From Lautropia sp. SCN 69-89 (GTDB lineage Bacteria; Pseudomonadota; Gammaproteobacteria; Burkholderiales; Burkholderiaceae_E): a stretch of 64,000 nt of DNA. Shown piece after piece: positions 44,814-51,949 of the stretch (its first letter is position 1; every line of letters begins with the position of its first letter). Where the stretch lies: assembly GCA_001724855.1 (NCBI GenBank), contig MEED01000008.1, forward strand, positions 1-64,000. Direction: 5' to 3'. The position numbers and the translations under genes were made by a program. The notes under the pieces are model-generated. The model searched no databases. It was given only the letters and a program-made list of their open reading frames with translations, and had not been told where the DNA came from.

Positions 44814-45296
44814 ATGGATGGGCTTTTCAAGTCGACACTCGGCGGACCGAACACCGGCACGGGCCTGGCCGCCACGCTCGAACCGGTGACGATGCCCGGG
44901 GTCGGCGCACCCATGGCAGCGGCTGCAGCCCCGGCCGCCGCACCGGCGCGCAATGCTTCGGCGCGGCCCGGCGTGGTGCAACTCGCGATTCGCGAGAAGG
45001 CGGCGCTGTATGCCGCCTACATGCCGTTCATCGACGGCGGCGGCCTGTTCGTGCCCACGACCCGCTCGGTCAACCTGGGCGACGAGCTGTATCTGATCCT
45101 GTCGCTGATGGACGACCCGAACAAGCTCTCGGTCACCGGCAAGGTCGTCTGGATCACCCCGACCGGCACGCCGGGCAGGCAGCAGGGACTGGGCGTTCAG
45201 TTCGCCAAGGACGACGCCGGGGCGCAGGCGCGTGCGCGGATCGAGAACCTGCTGGGCGGCGTGCTGAAGGCAAACCGGCCGACGCACACCATCTGA
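44814..45296 (+). CDS. PilZ domain protein
   Basis: This 160-residue protein has an Ala/Pro-rich N-terminal 50 residues, then a PilZ-like domain (LAIREKAALYAAYMPFIDGG, FVPTTRSVNLGDELYLILSL, VVWITPTGTPGRQQGLGVQF). The RxxxR and DxSxxG residues that bind c-di-GMP are not evident, as in the type IV pilus PilZ proteins found next to holB in this order. A role in pilus biogenesis is therefore likely. It lies 45 bp after holB. Confidence 0.88.
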   Translation: MDGLFKSTLGGPNTGTGLAATLEPVTMPGVGAPMAAAAAPAAAPARNASARPGVVQLAIREKAALYAAYMPFIDGGGLFVPTTRSVNLGDELYLILSLMDDPNKLSVTGKVVWITPTGTPGRQQGLGVQFAKDDAGAQARARIENLLGGVLKANRPTHTI

Positions 45297-45354
45297 GCCC
45301 CGGGCTCGCGGGCAGCAGCCGATACAATGCCGGGTCCTCCCCGGCAACGCGGCC

Positions 45355-46137
45355 ATGCTCGTCGATTCCCACTGTCACCTCGATTTTCCGGAGCTTGCGG
45401 GCCGACTCGACCAGGTGCTCGCCGAGATGTCGGCGCACGAAGTCGGCCACGCGCTGTGCGTGTGCGTCTCGCTGGACGAATTCGACCGCGTGCTCGAACT
45501 CGCGATGCGCGACCCGCGCCTGAGCGCCTCGGTGGGCGTGCATCCCGACCACCACGACATGCGCGAACCCGACGTCGCGACGCTGGTGCGGCTGGCCGCC
45601 CATCCGAGGGTGGTCGCGATCGGCGAGACCGGCCTCGACTACTACCGCGCGGAAGGCGACACCGAGTGGCAACGAGAGCGCTTCCGCGTGCACATCCGGG
45701 CCGCGCGCCAGGCCGGAAAGCCCCTGATCATCCACACGCGCGCGGCGGCGGCCGACACGCTGCGGCTGATGCGCGAAGAGGGCGCGGGCGAAGCCGGCGG
45801 CGTGATGCACTGCTTCACCGAAGACTGGGACACTGGCCGGGCCGCACTCGACCTCGGTTTCTACCTGTCGTTCTCGGGGATCGTCACCTTCAAGAACGCA
45901 GCTACGCTGCGCGAGGTGGCGGCACGGGTGCCCGACGACCGCCTGCTGATCGAAACCGACGCGCCGTACCTGGCGCCGGTGCCGCATCGCGGCAAGACCA
46001 ACGAGCCGGCGTTCGTGCGCTTCGTGGCGGCCTGCCTGGCCGAACTCCGGCAGCAATCGATCGATCGGATCGCGGAAACGACCACCGATAATTTCTTCCG
46101 TCTTTTCAAGCACTCGCAGAGATCTTCTCATGCGTAA
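45355..46137 (+). CDS. TatD family metal-dependent deoxyribonuclease (YcfH-like)
   Basis: This 260-residue TIM-barrel hydrolase has the metal motif VDSHCHLDF at the N-terminus, SVGVHPDHHD, AIGETGLDYYR, LIIHTRAA, MHCFTED, the final TDAPYLAPVPHRGKTNEPAFV and DNFFRLF. Relatives act in DNA repair and RNA quality control. It overlaps the following ankyrin gene by 8 bp. The gene order (tmk, holB, pilZ, tatD) is conserved in Betaproteobacteria. Confidence 0.93.
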   Translation: MLVDSHCHLDFPELAGRLDQVLAEMSAHEVGHALCVCVSLDEFDRVLELAMRDPRLSASVGVHPDHHDMREPDVATLVRLAAHPRVVAIGETGLDYYRAEGDTEWQRERFRVHIRAARQAGKPLIIHTRAAAADTLRLMREEGAGEAGGVMHCFTEDWDTGRAALDLGFYLSFSGIVTFKNAATLREVAARVPDDRLLIETDAPYLAPVPHRGKTNEPAFVRFVAACLAELRQQSIDRIAETTTDNFFRLFKHSQRSSHA

Positions 46138-46930
46138 CTTGAATTCGAGGCGGGCCGTTTTGCGCCTGGCAACAGGGCTGCTGCTGTCAGGGCTGCAGGC
46201 GGGGCTGCCGGCCGGAGCCGTGGCTGCGGCGTCGCAGGCACCGCAGCGCGCTTCGCCCGAATTCTGGGAGGCGATCGCCCGCGACGACGTCGCGCGCGTG
46301 CAGACACTGCTGCTGCGGGGCGTGGACACCAATGCGGTGCATCCCGAGCTGGGGCCGGCGATCGTCGCGGCCGCGCGCGAAAAGGCGTGGAAAACGGTGA
46401 CGCTGCTGGCGGGACTGGCCGGCACGCGGGTGGACGTTCCCAACCGGCGTGGCGAAACCGCGCTGATGCTGGCCGCGCTGCACGGGCAGCTGGACGTCGC
46501 CAGGCTGCTGGTGCGCAAAGGCGCCGAGATCAACCGGAGCGGCTGGACGCCGCTGCACTATGCCGCCACCAACGGCCATGCCGAGCTGGTGCGCTACCTG
46601 CTCGACGAGAACGCCTACATCGACGCCCAGTCGCCCAATCGCACCACGCCGCTGATGATGGCCGCGCGCCACGGGCATTCGGAAGTCGTGCGCCTGCTGG
46701 TGCAGGCCGGCGCGGATCCGACCGCGCGCAACGAAGCCGGAATCGACGCCGCCGGCTACCTGCAACGTCAGGGCCAGCCGGAACTGGCCCAATGGGTGCG
46801 CGAGCGCGCCGCCGACTACGCGCGGCGCTACGGCACGCTGGAGCGGCCGCGTACCGTCGAGATGATCGAAGAGGAAAGACGGCGCGCCGAACGAAGCGGC
46901 GCCCCGAGACTGCCCGGCGCGCGCGACTGA
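46130..46930 (+). CDS. Exported ankyrin repeat protein
   Basis: This 266-residue protein has a signal peptide (MRNLNSRRAVLRLATGLLLS ... VAAAS) and about five ankyrin repeats (residues 45-210), clearest in RGETALMLAALHGQLDVARL, GWTPLHYAATNGHAELVRYL and RTTPLMMAARHGHSEVVRLL. A charged C-terminal tail follows (MIEEERRRAERSG). It acts in the periplasm or at the envelope, partner unknown. It overlaps tatD by 8 bp; an ankyrin gene at this place is common in Burkholderiales. Confidence 0.92.
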   Translation: MRNLNSRRAVLRLATGLLLSGLQAGLPAGAVAAASQAPQRASPEFWEAIARDDVARVQTLLLRGVDTNAVHPELGPAIVAAAREKAWKTVTLLAGLAGTRVDVPNRRGETALMLAALHGQLDVARLLVRKGAEINRSGWTPLHYAATNGHAELVRYLLDENAYIDAQSPNRTTPLMMAARHGHSEVVRLLVQAGADPTARNEAGIDAAGYLQRQGQPELAQWVRERAADYARRYGTLERPRTVEMIEEERRRAERSGAPRLPGARD

Positions 46931-46959
46931 GCGCCGCGCCGCCCAGGGGCGGCCTCTCG

Positions 46960-47763
46960 TCAGCCGATGGCCACGTCCAGGAAGAAGGTCAGCGCGAATC
47001 CGACGAACAGCGCCGCGGTGGCGCTGTCGCCGAAGCCCGCGCGATGCGTTTCGGGAATCACCTCGTCGCTGATCACGAACAGCATCGTGCCGGCGGCGAA
47101 CGCGAGAGCCAGCGGCAACATGGCCTGCGAGATTGCGAGCAGCCCGGCGCCGGCCAGCCCGCCCACCAGTTCGACCGCGCCGGTCAGCGCGGCCACGCCC
47201 ACCGCCCGCCCGCGGCTGTAGCCGAGGCCGGCGAGCGACATCGCGACGGCGAGTCCTTCCGGCAGGTTCTGCAGCCCGATCCCGAGGGTGACGCCGAGGC
47301 CGATCGCTGCGTCGCCGCTGGCGGCGCCCACGCCCATCGAAAGCCCCTCCGGGAAGTTGTGCACCGTGATCGCGAAGACGAACAACCAGACGCGCGCGAT
47401 GCGCTCGGGGCCGGGGCCTTCGGGGCCCTTCTGGAAATGTTCGTGGGGTACGAAGCGGTGGATCGCCGCCATCATCAGCCCGCCGGCGATCAGCGCCGCG
47501 ACCACCGCCAGCGCGGCCGCCTTGCGGCCGCCGAACATCGGCTGGGCCAGCGCGAACCCCGGCAGCAGCAGCGAGAAGACAGTCGCAGCGAGCATCACGC
47601 CCGCTGCGAACGCGAGCATCGCGTTGCTGGCGCGAGGGGAGAGCCGGCCGACCACGAGCGCCGGCAGCGCCCCGACGGTGGTGGCGATCGTGCCGCCGAC
47701 GAGGCTCGCCAGCAGGGCGAGCGTCAGTGGCGAGGCGGAATGGAGGAGATCGGGCAGGGTCAT
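46960..47763 (-). CDS. ZIP family metal transporter
   Basis: This 267-residue protein has eight hydrophobic segments and the ZIP metal-site motifs: TVHNFPEGLSMGVG in TM4, GLQNLPEGLAVAM in TM5, and VISDEVIPETHRAG. The His-rich loop is short (HRFVPHEHFQKGPEG). It imports zinc or another divalent metal across the inner membrane. The start at 47763 (MTLPDLLHS) is chosen over 47799 because the latter overlaps no family sequence. It is a single gene. Confidence 0.9.
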   Translation of the reverse strand: MTLPDLLHSASPLTLALLASLVGGTIATTVGALPALVVGRLSPRASNAMLAFAAGVMLAATVFSLLLPGFALAQPMFGGRKAAALAVVAALIAGGLMMAAIHRFVPHEHFQKGPEGPGPERIARVWLFVFAITVHNFPEGLSMGVGAASGDAAIGLGVTLGIGLQNLPEGLAVAMSLAGLGYSRGRAVGVAALTGAVELVGGLAGAGLLAISQAMLPLALAFAAGTMLFVISDEVIPETHRAGFGDSATAALFVGFALTFFLDVAIG

Positions 47764-47915
47764 CGCGGGGTCAGCAGTCGGCCGATCGAAGATTAGCAAG
47801 ATCGCTTTGCCGCACCGGGCTCATGGGCGGGCGCCGAAAGGCCTGTCGGCCGCGCCGCGACAGACGCCGCAGTAGCCGACTGCCGCAGACCGGCGGCCGC
47901 GCCGAGGGAGGGGAT

Positions 47916-48377
47916 ATGAACCGGTCGTTTCTCGGTTTCGCCAACCTGCTGCTTGCGGCTCTGGTCATCGGCACGACCTTCGGAATCTGGCTCGGATACG
48001 ATCCGGTCGGCCTCTCGGGTCCGGCCTGGGTCGAACAGCAGCAGCATGCGATCGCTGCGCTGAACACGAGCCTGCCCGCGCTGGGCGCCGCAACCATCGC
48101 GTTGACGCTCGTCTCGGCGGTGCAGGCGCGCGGTGAACGCCGGGCTTTCGCGCTGCTGATCGGCGCCATCGGCTGCTTCGTGATCGTGGCGTTGCTCACG
48201 CGGCTGGCGAACCAGCCGATCAATGCCGTCGTCATGACCTGGCCGTCGGCGCAGCCGCCGCCCGACTGGGGCGCACTGCGCGACCGTTGGTGGCACTGGC
48301 ATGAGCTACGCACCGCCGTCGGCGTGGGCGGGCTTGCCCTGCTGATTGCCGGCCATCTCGCCGCGCAGCGCCGCTGA
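47916..48377 (+). CDS. DUF1772 family membrane protein
   Basis: This 153-residue protein has four membrane segments and the family pattern GFANLLLAALVIGTTFGIWL, EQQQHAIAALNTSLPALGAA and QPINAVVMTWPSAQPPPDWGALRDRWWHWHELRTAVG. GAGGGAGGGGAT precedes the ATG. The function is unknown; related proteins are often near anthrone oxygenases or NAD(P)-dependent enzymes. It faces the 3-hydroxyisobutyrate-dehydrogenase-like gene tail to tail, 4 bp apart. Confidence 0.88.
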   Translation: MNRSFLGFANLLLAALVIGTTFGIWLGYDPVGLSGPAWVEQQQHAIAALNTSLPALGAATIALTLVSAVQARGERRAFALLIGAIGCFVIVALLTRLANQPINAVVMTWPSAQPPPDWGALRDRWWHWHELRTAVGVGGLALLIAGHLAAQRR

Positions 48378-48381
48378 ACGT

Positions 48382-49257
48382 TCAGGATGCGAGCAGGTCG
48401 ATCAGTGTGGGGACGGTCGATCGGGCGTGCCCCTCGGCGGCGCGCGCGTAGGTTTCGCGCACCGCTTCGGCCGTGATGCGCACCGCGCCCAGTTCGCCGG
48501 CCATTCCGGCGTAGTAGCCCATGTCCTTCTGCGCGTTGGCGATCGTGAAGCGAAAGCCCGAATCGTCGCGTGTTTCGATGAAAGGGCGCAGCCGCTCGAG
48601 CACCACGCCGCCGCCGCCCCCCTTGGCCAGCACCTGCAGCAGCACCTCGCTGTCGATGCCCGCTCGCCGCGCGCAGGCGAGCGCTTCGGCCAGCACCGCG
48701 GCGAAGCCGAGCGACACGTAGTTGTGCAGCAACTTCAGCGCGTGCCCAGAGCCGACCGGCCCGGCATGGACGATGTTCTCCGCGAAGCAGGCAAGCAGCG
48801 GACGGCATTCGGCAAAGAGCGCCGGATCGCCGCCTACGATCAGGTTCAGCCGTCCCTGCGCCGCCTCCTTCGGGGTGCGCGTCATCGGCGCGTCCAGGAA
48901 CCTCGCGCCTGCCGCCTCGAGAGCGGCGGCGATGCGCGCCGTGGAGGAGGGCATCGCGGTCGAGCAATCGATGACCACTGCGCCCTGACGGAGCCCGGCG
49001 AGCACGCCGTCGTCGCGAAACAGTGCGTCCTCGACTTCCGGTGAGCCGGTGACACAGAGAATCACCACGTCGGATGCGGCCGCGACCGCCGCGCCGCTCA
49101 TGGCGGCGCGCGCGCCGGCTGACAGAAGGTCGGCGGTGGGCCGATTGCCCGGATGATCGAGGAAGGTGAGCGGAAGACCGTGCCGGAGCAGGCTGGACGC
49201 GATGCCATGGCCCATCAGGCCGACTCCGACCATTCCGATGCGCTTTGTTTGCGTCAT
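48382..49257 (-). CDS. 3-hydroxyisobutyrate dehydrogenase-like NAD(P)-dependent enzyme
   Basis: This 291-residue beta-hydroxyacid dehydrogenase has Rossmann motif GMVGVGLMGHGIASSLL, the substrate motif DAPMTRTPKEAAQGRLNLIV, GSGHALKLLHNYVS with the catalytic Lys and a C-terminal helical domain (AQKDMGYYAGMAGELG). It oxidises a beta-hydroxy acid, possibly 3-hydroxyisobutyrate, glycerate or a related compound. The start at 49257 is favoured because GAGG lies 9 bases upstream; 49266 is an alternative. Confidence 0.88.
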   Translation of the reverse strand: MTQTKRIGMVGVGLMGHGIASSLLRHGLPLTFLDHPGNRPTADLLSAGARAAMSGAAVAAASDVVILCVTGSPEVEDALFRDDGVLAGLRQGAVVIDCSTAMPSSTARIAAALEAAGARFLDAPMTRTPKEAAQGRLNLIVGGDPALFAECRPLLACFAENIVHAGPVGSGHALKLLHNYVSLGFAAVLAEALACARRAGIDSEVLLQVLAKGGGGGVVLERLRPFIETRDDSGFRFTIANAQKDMGYYAGMAGELGAVRITAEAVRETYARAAEGHARSTVPTLIDLLAS

Positions 49258-49381
49258 GCTCGCCATCCTCGTCGCCATGGCGGTGACTTTACCCGTTCGC
49301 GCGCGGCGGGTGACGGCCGATGCTGCGCCGCCCGAGCGTAAAGTCGAACTCGGGAGTCCACGGCAGAATGCGGAGGCGGTC

Positions 49382-49753
49382 ATGACGACGATCAGGATCA
49401 AACGCGTCTACGAGGCGCCGGCCGACAGCGACGGATTCCGGCTGCTCGTCGACCGCTTGTGGCCGCGCGGGCTCACGCGCGAACAGGCGCGGATCGACGC
49501 CTGGCTGAAGTCGGTCTCGCCATCGAATGAGTTGCGGCGGCGCTTTCATCACGATCCGGCGCAGTGGGACGACTTCCGGGCAAGCTACTTTGCCGAACTG
49601 GAAGCCGCGCCGTCCGCGATTGCGGAACTTGCCGATCTGCTGCGCAAGCACCGGGTGGTCACTTTTCTGTACGGCGCCAAGGACGAGACGTTCAACAACG
49701 CGCGGGCGCTGGTGGAGTTCGTTGGGGCGAAGAAAGGGGCTGGTGTGTCGTAG
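49382..49753 (+). CDS. DUF488 family protein (YeaO-like)
   Basis: This 123-residue protein has the DUF488 pattern RIKRVYEAPADSDGFRLLVDRLWPRGLTREQARID, then LRRRFHHDPAQWDDFRASYF and VVTFLYGAKDETFNNARALVE. The role is unknown. It is the last ordinary gene before the dif region. An open frame on the opposite strand through it belongs to the phage-type gene that has lost its stop. Confidence 0.88.
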   Translation: MTTIRIKRVYEAPADSDGFRLLVDRLWPRGLTREQARIDAWLKSVSPSNELRRRFHHDPAQWDDFRASYFAELEAAPSAIAELADLLRKHRVVTFLYGAKDETFNNARALVEFVGAKKGAGVS

Positions 49754-50158
49754 CGGGAACAAAGCCGGGCTCTTTTCCCGGCCAAGCTTTCGATCCCCCC
49801 ACAAATCCCCCGCGCAAGAGGTCGGGGGGCTTGTGGGGGGGTCGATGATCAGGAAATGCGCGGGCGCGGCAGCCCCATGCGGCTCTGTTTTGCAGGGTGT
49901 GCCGCGCATCGCGCGGCGACGGCCGTTCGACTTGCACGGATGCTGGGTGATTCGCACCGGGGCTATGGTCGACAGATCTGTTTCGCGCAGCATCAGCAGC
50001 TCGGGGACCCACCACGGCGTGCGCCGCTTGCCGGTCATCCAGTCGTGAACCGTTCTCGGGTGGCGGCGCAGCTGCCGCGCGATGGTTCGCAGGGGTTTTC
50101 CTGCCGCGTAGGCCCGCAGGGCGGCGGGGTCTCCGTATCGGAGGTTCGGGTAGATCAT
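49754..50158 (-). pseudogene. Filamentous-phage-type HTH protein without its own stop codon
   Basis: The frame starts at ATG 50158 with GGAG 5 bases upstream: MIYPNLRYGDPAALRAYAAG, then an HTH-like KPLRTIARQLRRHPRTVHDW followed by MTGKRRTPWWVPELLMLR. This matches small DNA-binding proteins of filamentous phages integrated at dif sites in Betaproteobacteria. After about 75 residues the sequence becomes Arg/Pro-rich and passes through a strong hairpin. The frame has no stop until 49289, antisense to the DUF488 gene, so the 3' end of the gene was probably lost. It may still be expressed up to the hairpin. Confidence 0.5.
49795..49841. repeat. Strong hairpin inside the phage-type frame
   Basis: CCCCCCACAAATCCCCC (49795-49811) pairs with GGGGGGCTTGTGGGGGG (49824-49840) with 15 of 17 matches, leaving a 12-base loop. 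It lies about 40 bp after the DUF488 stop and inside the minus-strand phage-type frame. It could be a terminator for either gene, or a single-strand hairpin such as filamentous phages use for replication or packaging. Confidence 0.7.
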
Positions 50159-50175
50159 GAGGGCTCCACAAACGC

Positions 50176-50211
50176 GACAGGCCCGAAATACCCTTGGGCT
50201 CCGGGCCTGTC
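50176..50211. repeat. Hairpin beside dif
   Basis: GACAGGCCCG (50176-50185) pairs perfectly with CGGGCCTGTC (50202-50211), loop 16. It sits 17 bp before the dif-like site and 18 bp upstream of the phage-type start codon, within the leader of that gene. It could attenuate transcription or be part of a phage att region. Confidence 0.7.
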
Positions 50212-50227
50212 TATGAATTCGTTTGCA

Positions 50228-50255
50228 AGTGCGCATAATGTGTATTATGTAAAGT
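50228..50255 (+). other. dif: XerCD dif site (chromosome dimer resolution / phage att)
   Basis: The 28-bp site has the XerC-side half AGTGCGCATAA, centre TGTGTA and XerD-side half TTATGTAAAGT. Compared with E. coli dif the XerC half differs at one base, the centre at one and the XerD half at two. dif lies in the replication terminus, where XerC/XerD resolve chromosome dimers with FtsK; filamentous phages such as CTXphi use the same site to integrate. Its neighbours here are a phage-type HTH gene and two hairpins. Only one copy was found in the window, so it may be an empty or reduced prophage site. Confidence 0.8.
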
Positions 50256-50789
50256 CATTGGGCCTCCAGGCTGCGGGGACACCGTCGCGCTGCCTGACCG
50301 GATTCGTTGTGCCACCCTGCCGACCTGATCAAGTCGATCGCCATCAACTCCTCAACGCGGCGTAGCGAACCATCCATCGATCCGGCGCCGGAAACACCAG
50401 GTTGCGCAGGTGTGAAAGGTGGCACCCAGAATTCTTTCGTACTAACAGCGTCTTAGATCTGCAAACTGTAGTGCTTTATGAATATTTGCGTCGCGAATGA
50501 CGAATGCCTTGGCTCAGCGGCAAGGCGGCGGAATTACTTCGTGTGAATTAAGATAAAAGCGGTCTACCACATTGATTACATGGCATATATTTGCGAGCGC
50601 TCTGCCCTAAACAGTCGATCTCGGTGTGGGCGCCTCGTTCGACCTTAAGCACCGCCCAGCGGAATTGGCGAATTGCCAGGCAGCGAATCGTCGCCGTGTC
50701 GAGCGCAGGCGCGCAGCGGACCTGACCTGCTGAGTCCGTTCGAAGCCGCGCCGGGATCCTGAGGCGCGCGAATGGCTGGCGTTGGGCCA
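50256..50789. other. Non-coding, lower-GC region after dif
   Basis: About 530 bases have no convincing gene on either strand. The A/T-rich part around 50430-50600 (for example AATTAAGATAAAAGC near 50546) contrasts with the GC-rich neighbours. No second dif copy, tRNA or transposase was found. It may be a decayed phage flank. Confidence 0.5.
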
Positions 50790-51320
50790 TCAAGAGCTCG
50801 CCCTGAGCGCGGGCTCGGTGCGCCGCTTCCACAGTCGCCACCCGAGAAAACCTACCAGCGCGGTGTTGCAGACGACTACCAAGGCGCTTTGCCAGGTCGG
50901 TTCGTGCCAGAAGTGCCGCAGCTCGAACGGCACGTAGATCGCCCCTCCGAGCGCGCCGAGCCATTGACCCCATGCGCGGTCGAGCCACAAGCCGCACGCC
51001 TCGATCCAGCGCAGCCCGATATAGGCCGAGCCGAGCAGGACGGTCGTGCGCAGCGGCGTGACATTCAGTTCGTCGACGTAACGAAGCAGCAGCGCCGGAT
51101 AGTGCGTCGTGGGATCGAGCTGGAAATGCCCGATCAACTCCAGGGCCAGTCGGTGGACATCGTGGTGCACCAGGCTCAGCCAGCCGAGCAACGCGGCCAG
51201 CGCCGCCAGGCCCTTGGTCGCTTCGAAGAGTGCAACGCCTTCCAGCGCGACCCGCGTCGCACGATGCCTCGGTGCGATGACCTCCGGAGTGGCGTGTCGT
51301 GACGAACCGATTCGAAGCAT
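50790..51320 (-). CDS. DUF2127 family membrane protein
   Basis: This 176-residue protein has about four membrane segments: the family-typical ATKGLAALAALLGWLSLVHHDVH, YVDELNVTPLRTTVLLGSAY, GLRWIEACGLWLDRAWGQWLG and ALVVVCNTALVGFLGWRLWK. An AGAAGGG stretch lies before the ATG. The function is unknown. It is the first ordinary gene beyond the dif region. Confidence 0.85.
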   Translation of the reverse strand: MLRIGSSRHATPEVIAPRHRATRVALEGVALFEATKGLAALAALLGWLSLVHHDVHRLALELIGHFQLDPTTHYPALLLRYVDELNVTPLRTTVLLGSAYIGLRWIEACGLWLDRAWGQWLGALGGAIYVPFELRHFWHEPTWQSALVVVCNTALVGFLGWRLWKRRTEPALRASS

Positions 51321-51375
51321 CCACCCTTCTCCGGCCTGCGCCGCCGTGTCGACGCGCAGGCCGGGCCGACGTGCG

Positions 51376-51696
51376 TCAGGCGTTCGGAGCGTACAGCACT
51401 CGCCGCGCGTTGCGCTCGGCGTCGCTCATCGTGGCGGCTTCGCGCCGCACCTGTTCGCGCGTGAGCGTCGACGGCGTCATCCGGGTCGGCGGAGCGAATT
51501 CGTAGCTCGCGGCGATTTCGCCGCGGCGCTGCGCGTCCCGAAGTTCGGCGATCACTGCTTCGCGCGTCAGCGTGCCGGGCGAGACGACCAACTGCTCGCC
51601 GATCTCGTTGTTGACGAAACGCACTTCGTCGGCCAGCGCGGGGGCCGACGACACCGCGAGCAATAGCGCGGCAAACGGGAGTGCAAGCCTGGACAT
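51376..51696 (-). CDS. DUF4148 family periplasmic protein
   Basis: This 106-residue protein has a signal peptide (MSRLALPFAALLLAVSSAPALA) and DUF4148 features: GTLTREAVIAELRDAQRRGE, STLTREQVRREAATMSDAER and the Tyr/Pro-containing end VLYAPNA. AAGGAG lies 7 bases before the ATG. Small proteins of this type are abundant in Burkholderiales; their role is unknown. The 253-bp divergent region to the histidine kinase gene contains no other gene. Confidence 0.85.
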   Translation of the reverse strand: MSRLALPFAALLLAVSSAPALADEVRFVNNEIGEQLVVSPGTLTREAVIAELRDAQRRGEIAASYEFAPPTRMTPSTLTREQVRREAATMSDAERNARRVLYAPNA

Positions 51697-51949
51697 TCGA
51701 AACTCCTTCGCAAGATGATGGATACGGCCGACCCGCTCCGGGTCGGTGGACAGGCATCGCGCCCGTCGTACCTCATTAGACGAACGAGCGAGCGAAAAGT
51801 TCCGGCGATCGCCGTCGCGCGCCGCACTCCCCGCAGGCATACCGGTTCGATTTGGCGAAACATGTGGCGTGTAGCGGGCGCGCGTCTCGAGACGCAAACC
51901 TTTGCGACTTCGGGCATGTCTTCGCCCGGGCATCCGGCAGAATGCCGCG

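Noticed and set aside
49289-50236. Whole 315-codon minus-strand frame as one phage protein
   Set aside because: Its second half is the antisense of the DUF488 gene and has shadow composition; only about the first 75 residues look phage-like.
50548-51324. 258-codon minus-strand frame over the DUF2127 gene and the gap before it
   Set aside because: It is in a different frame from the membrane protein and has no hydrophobic or family pattern.
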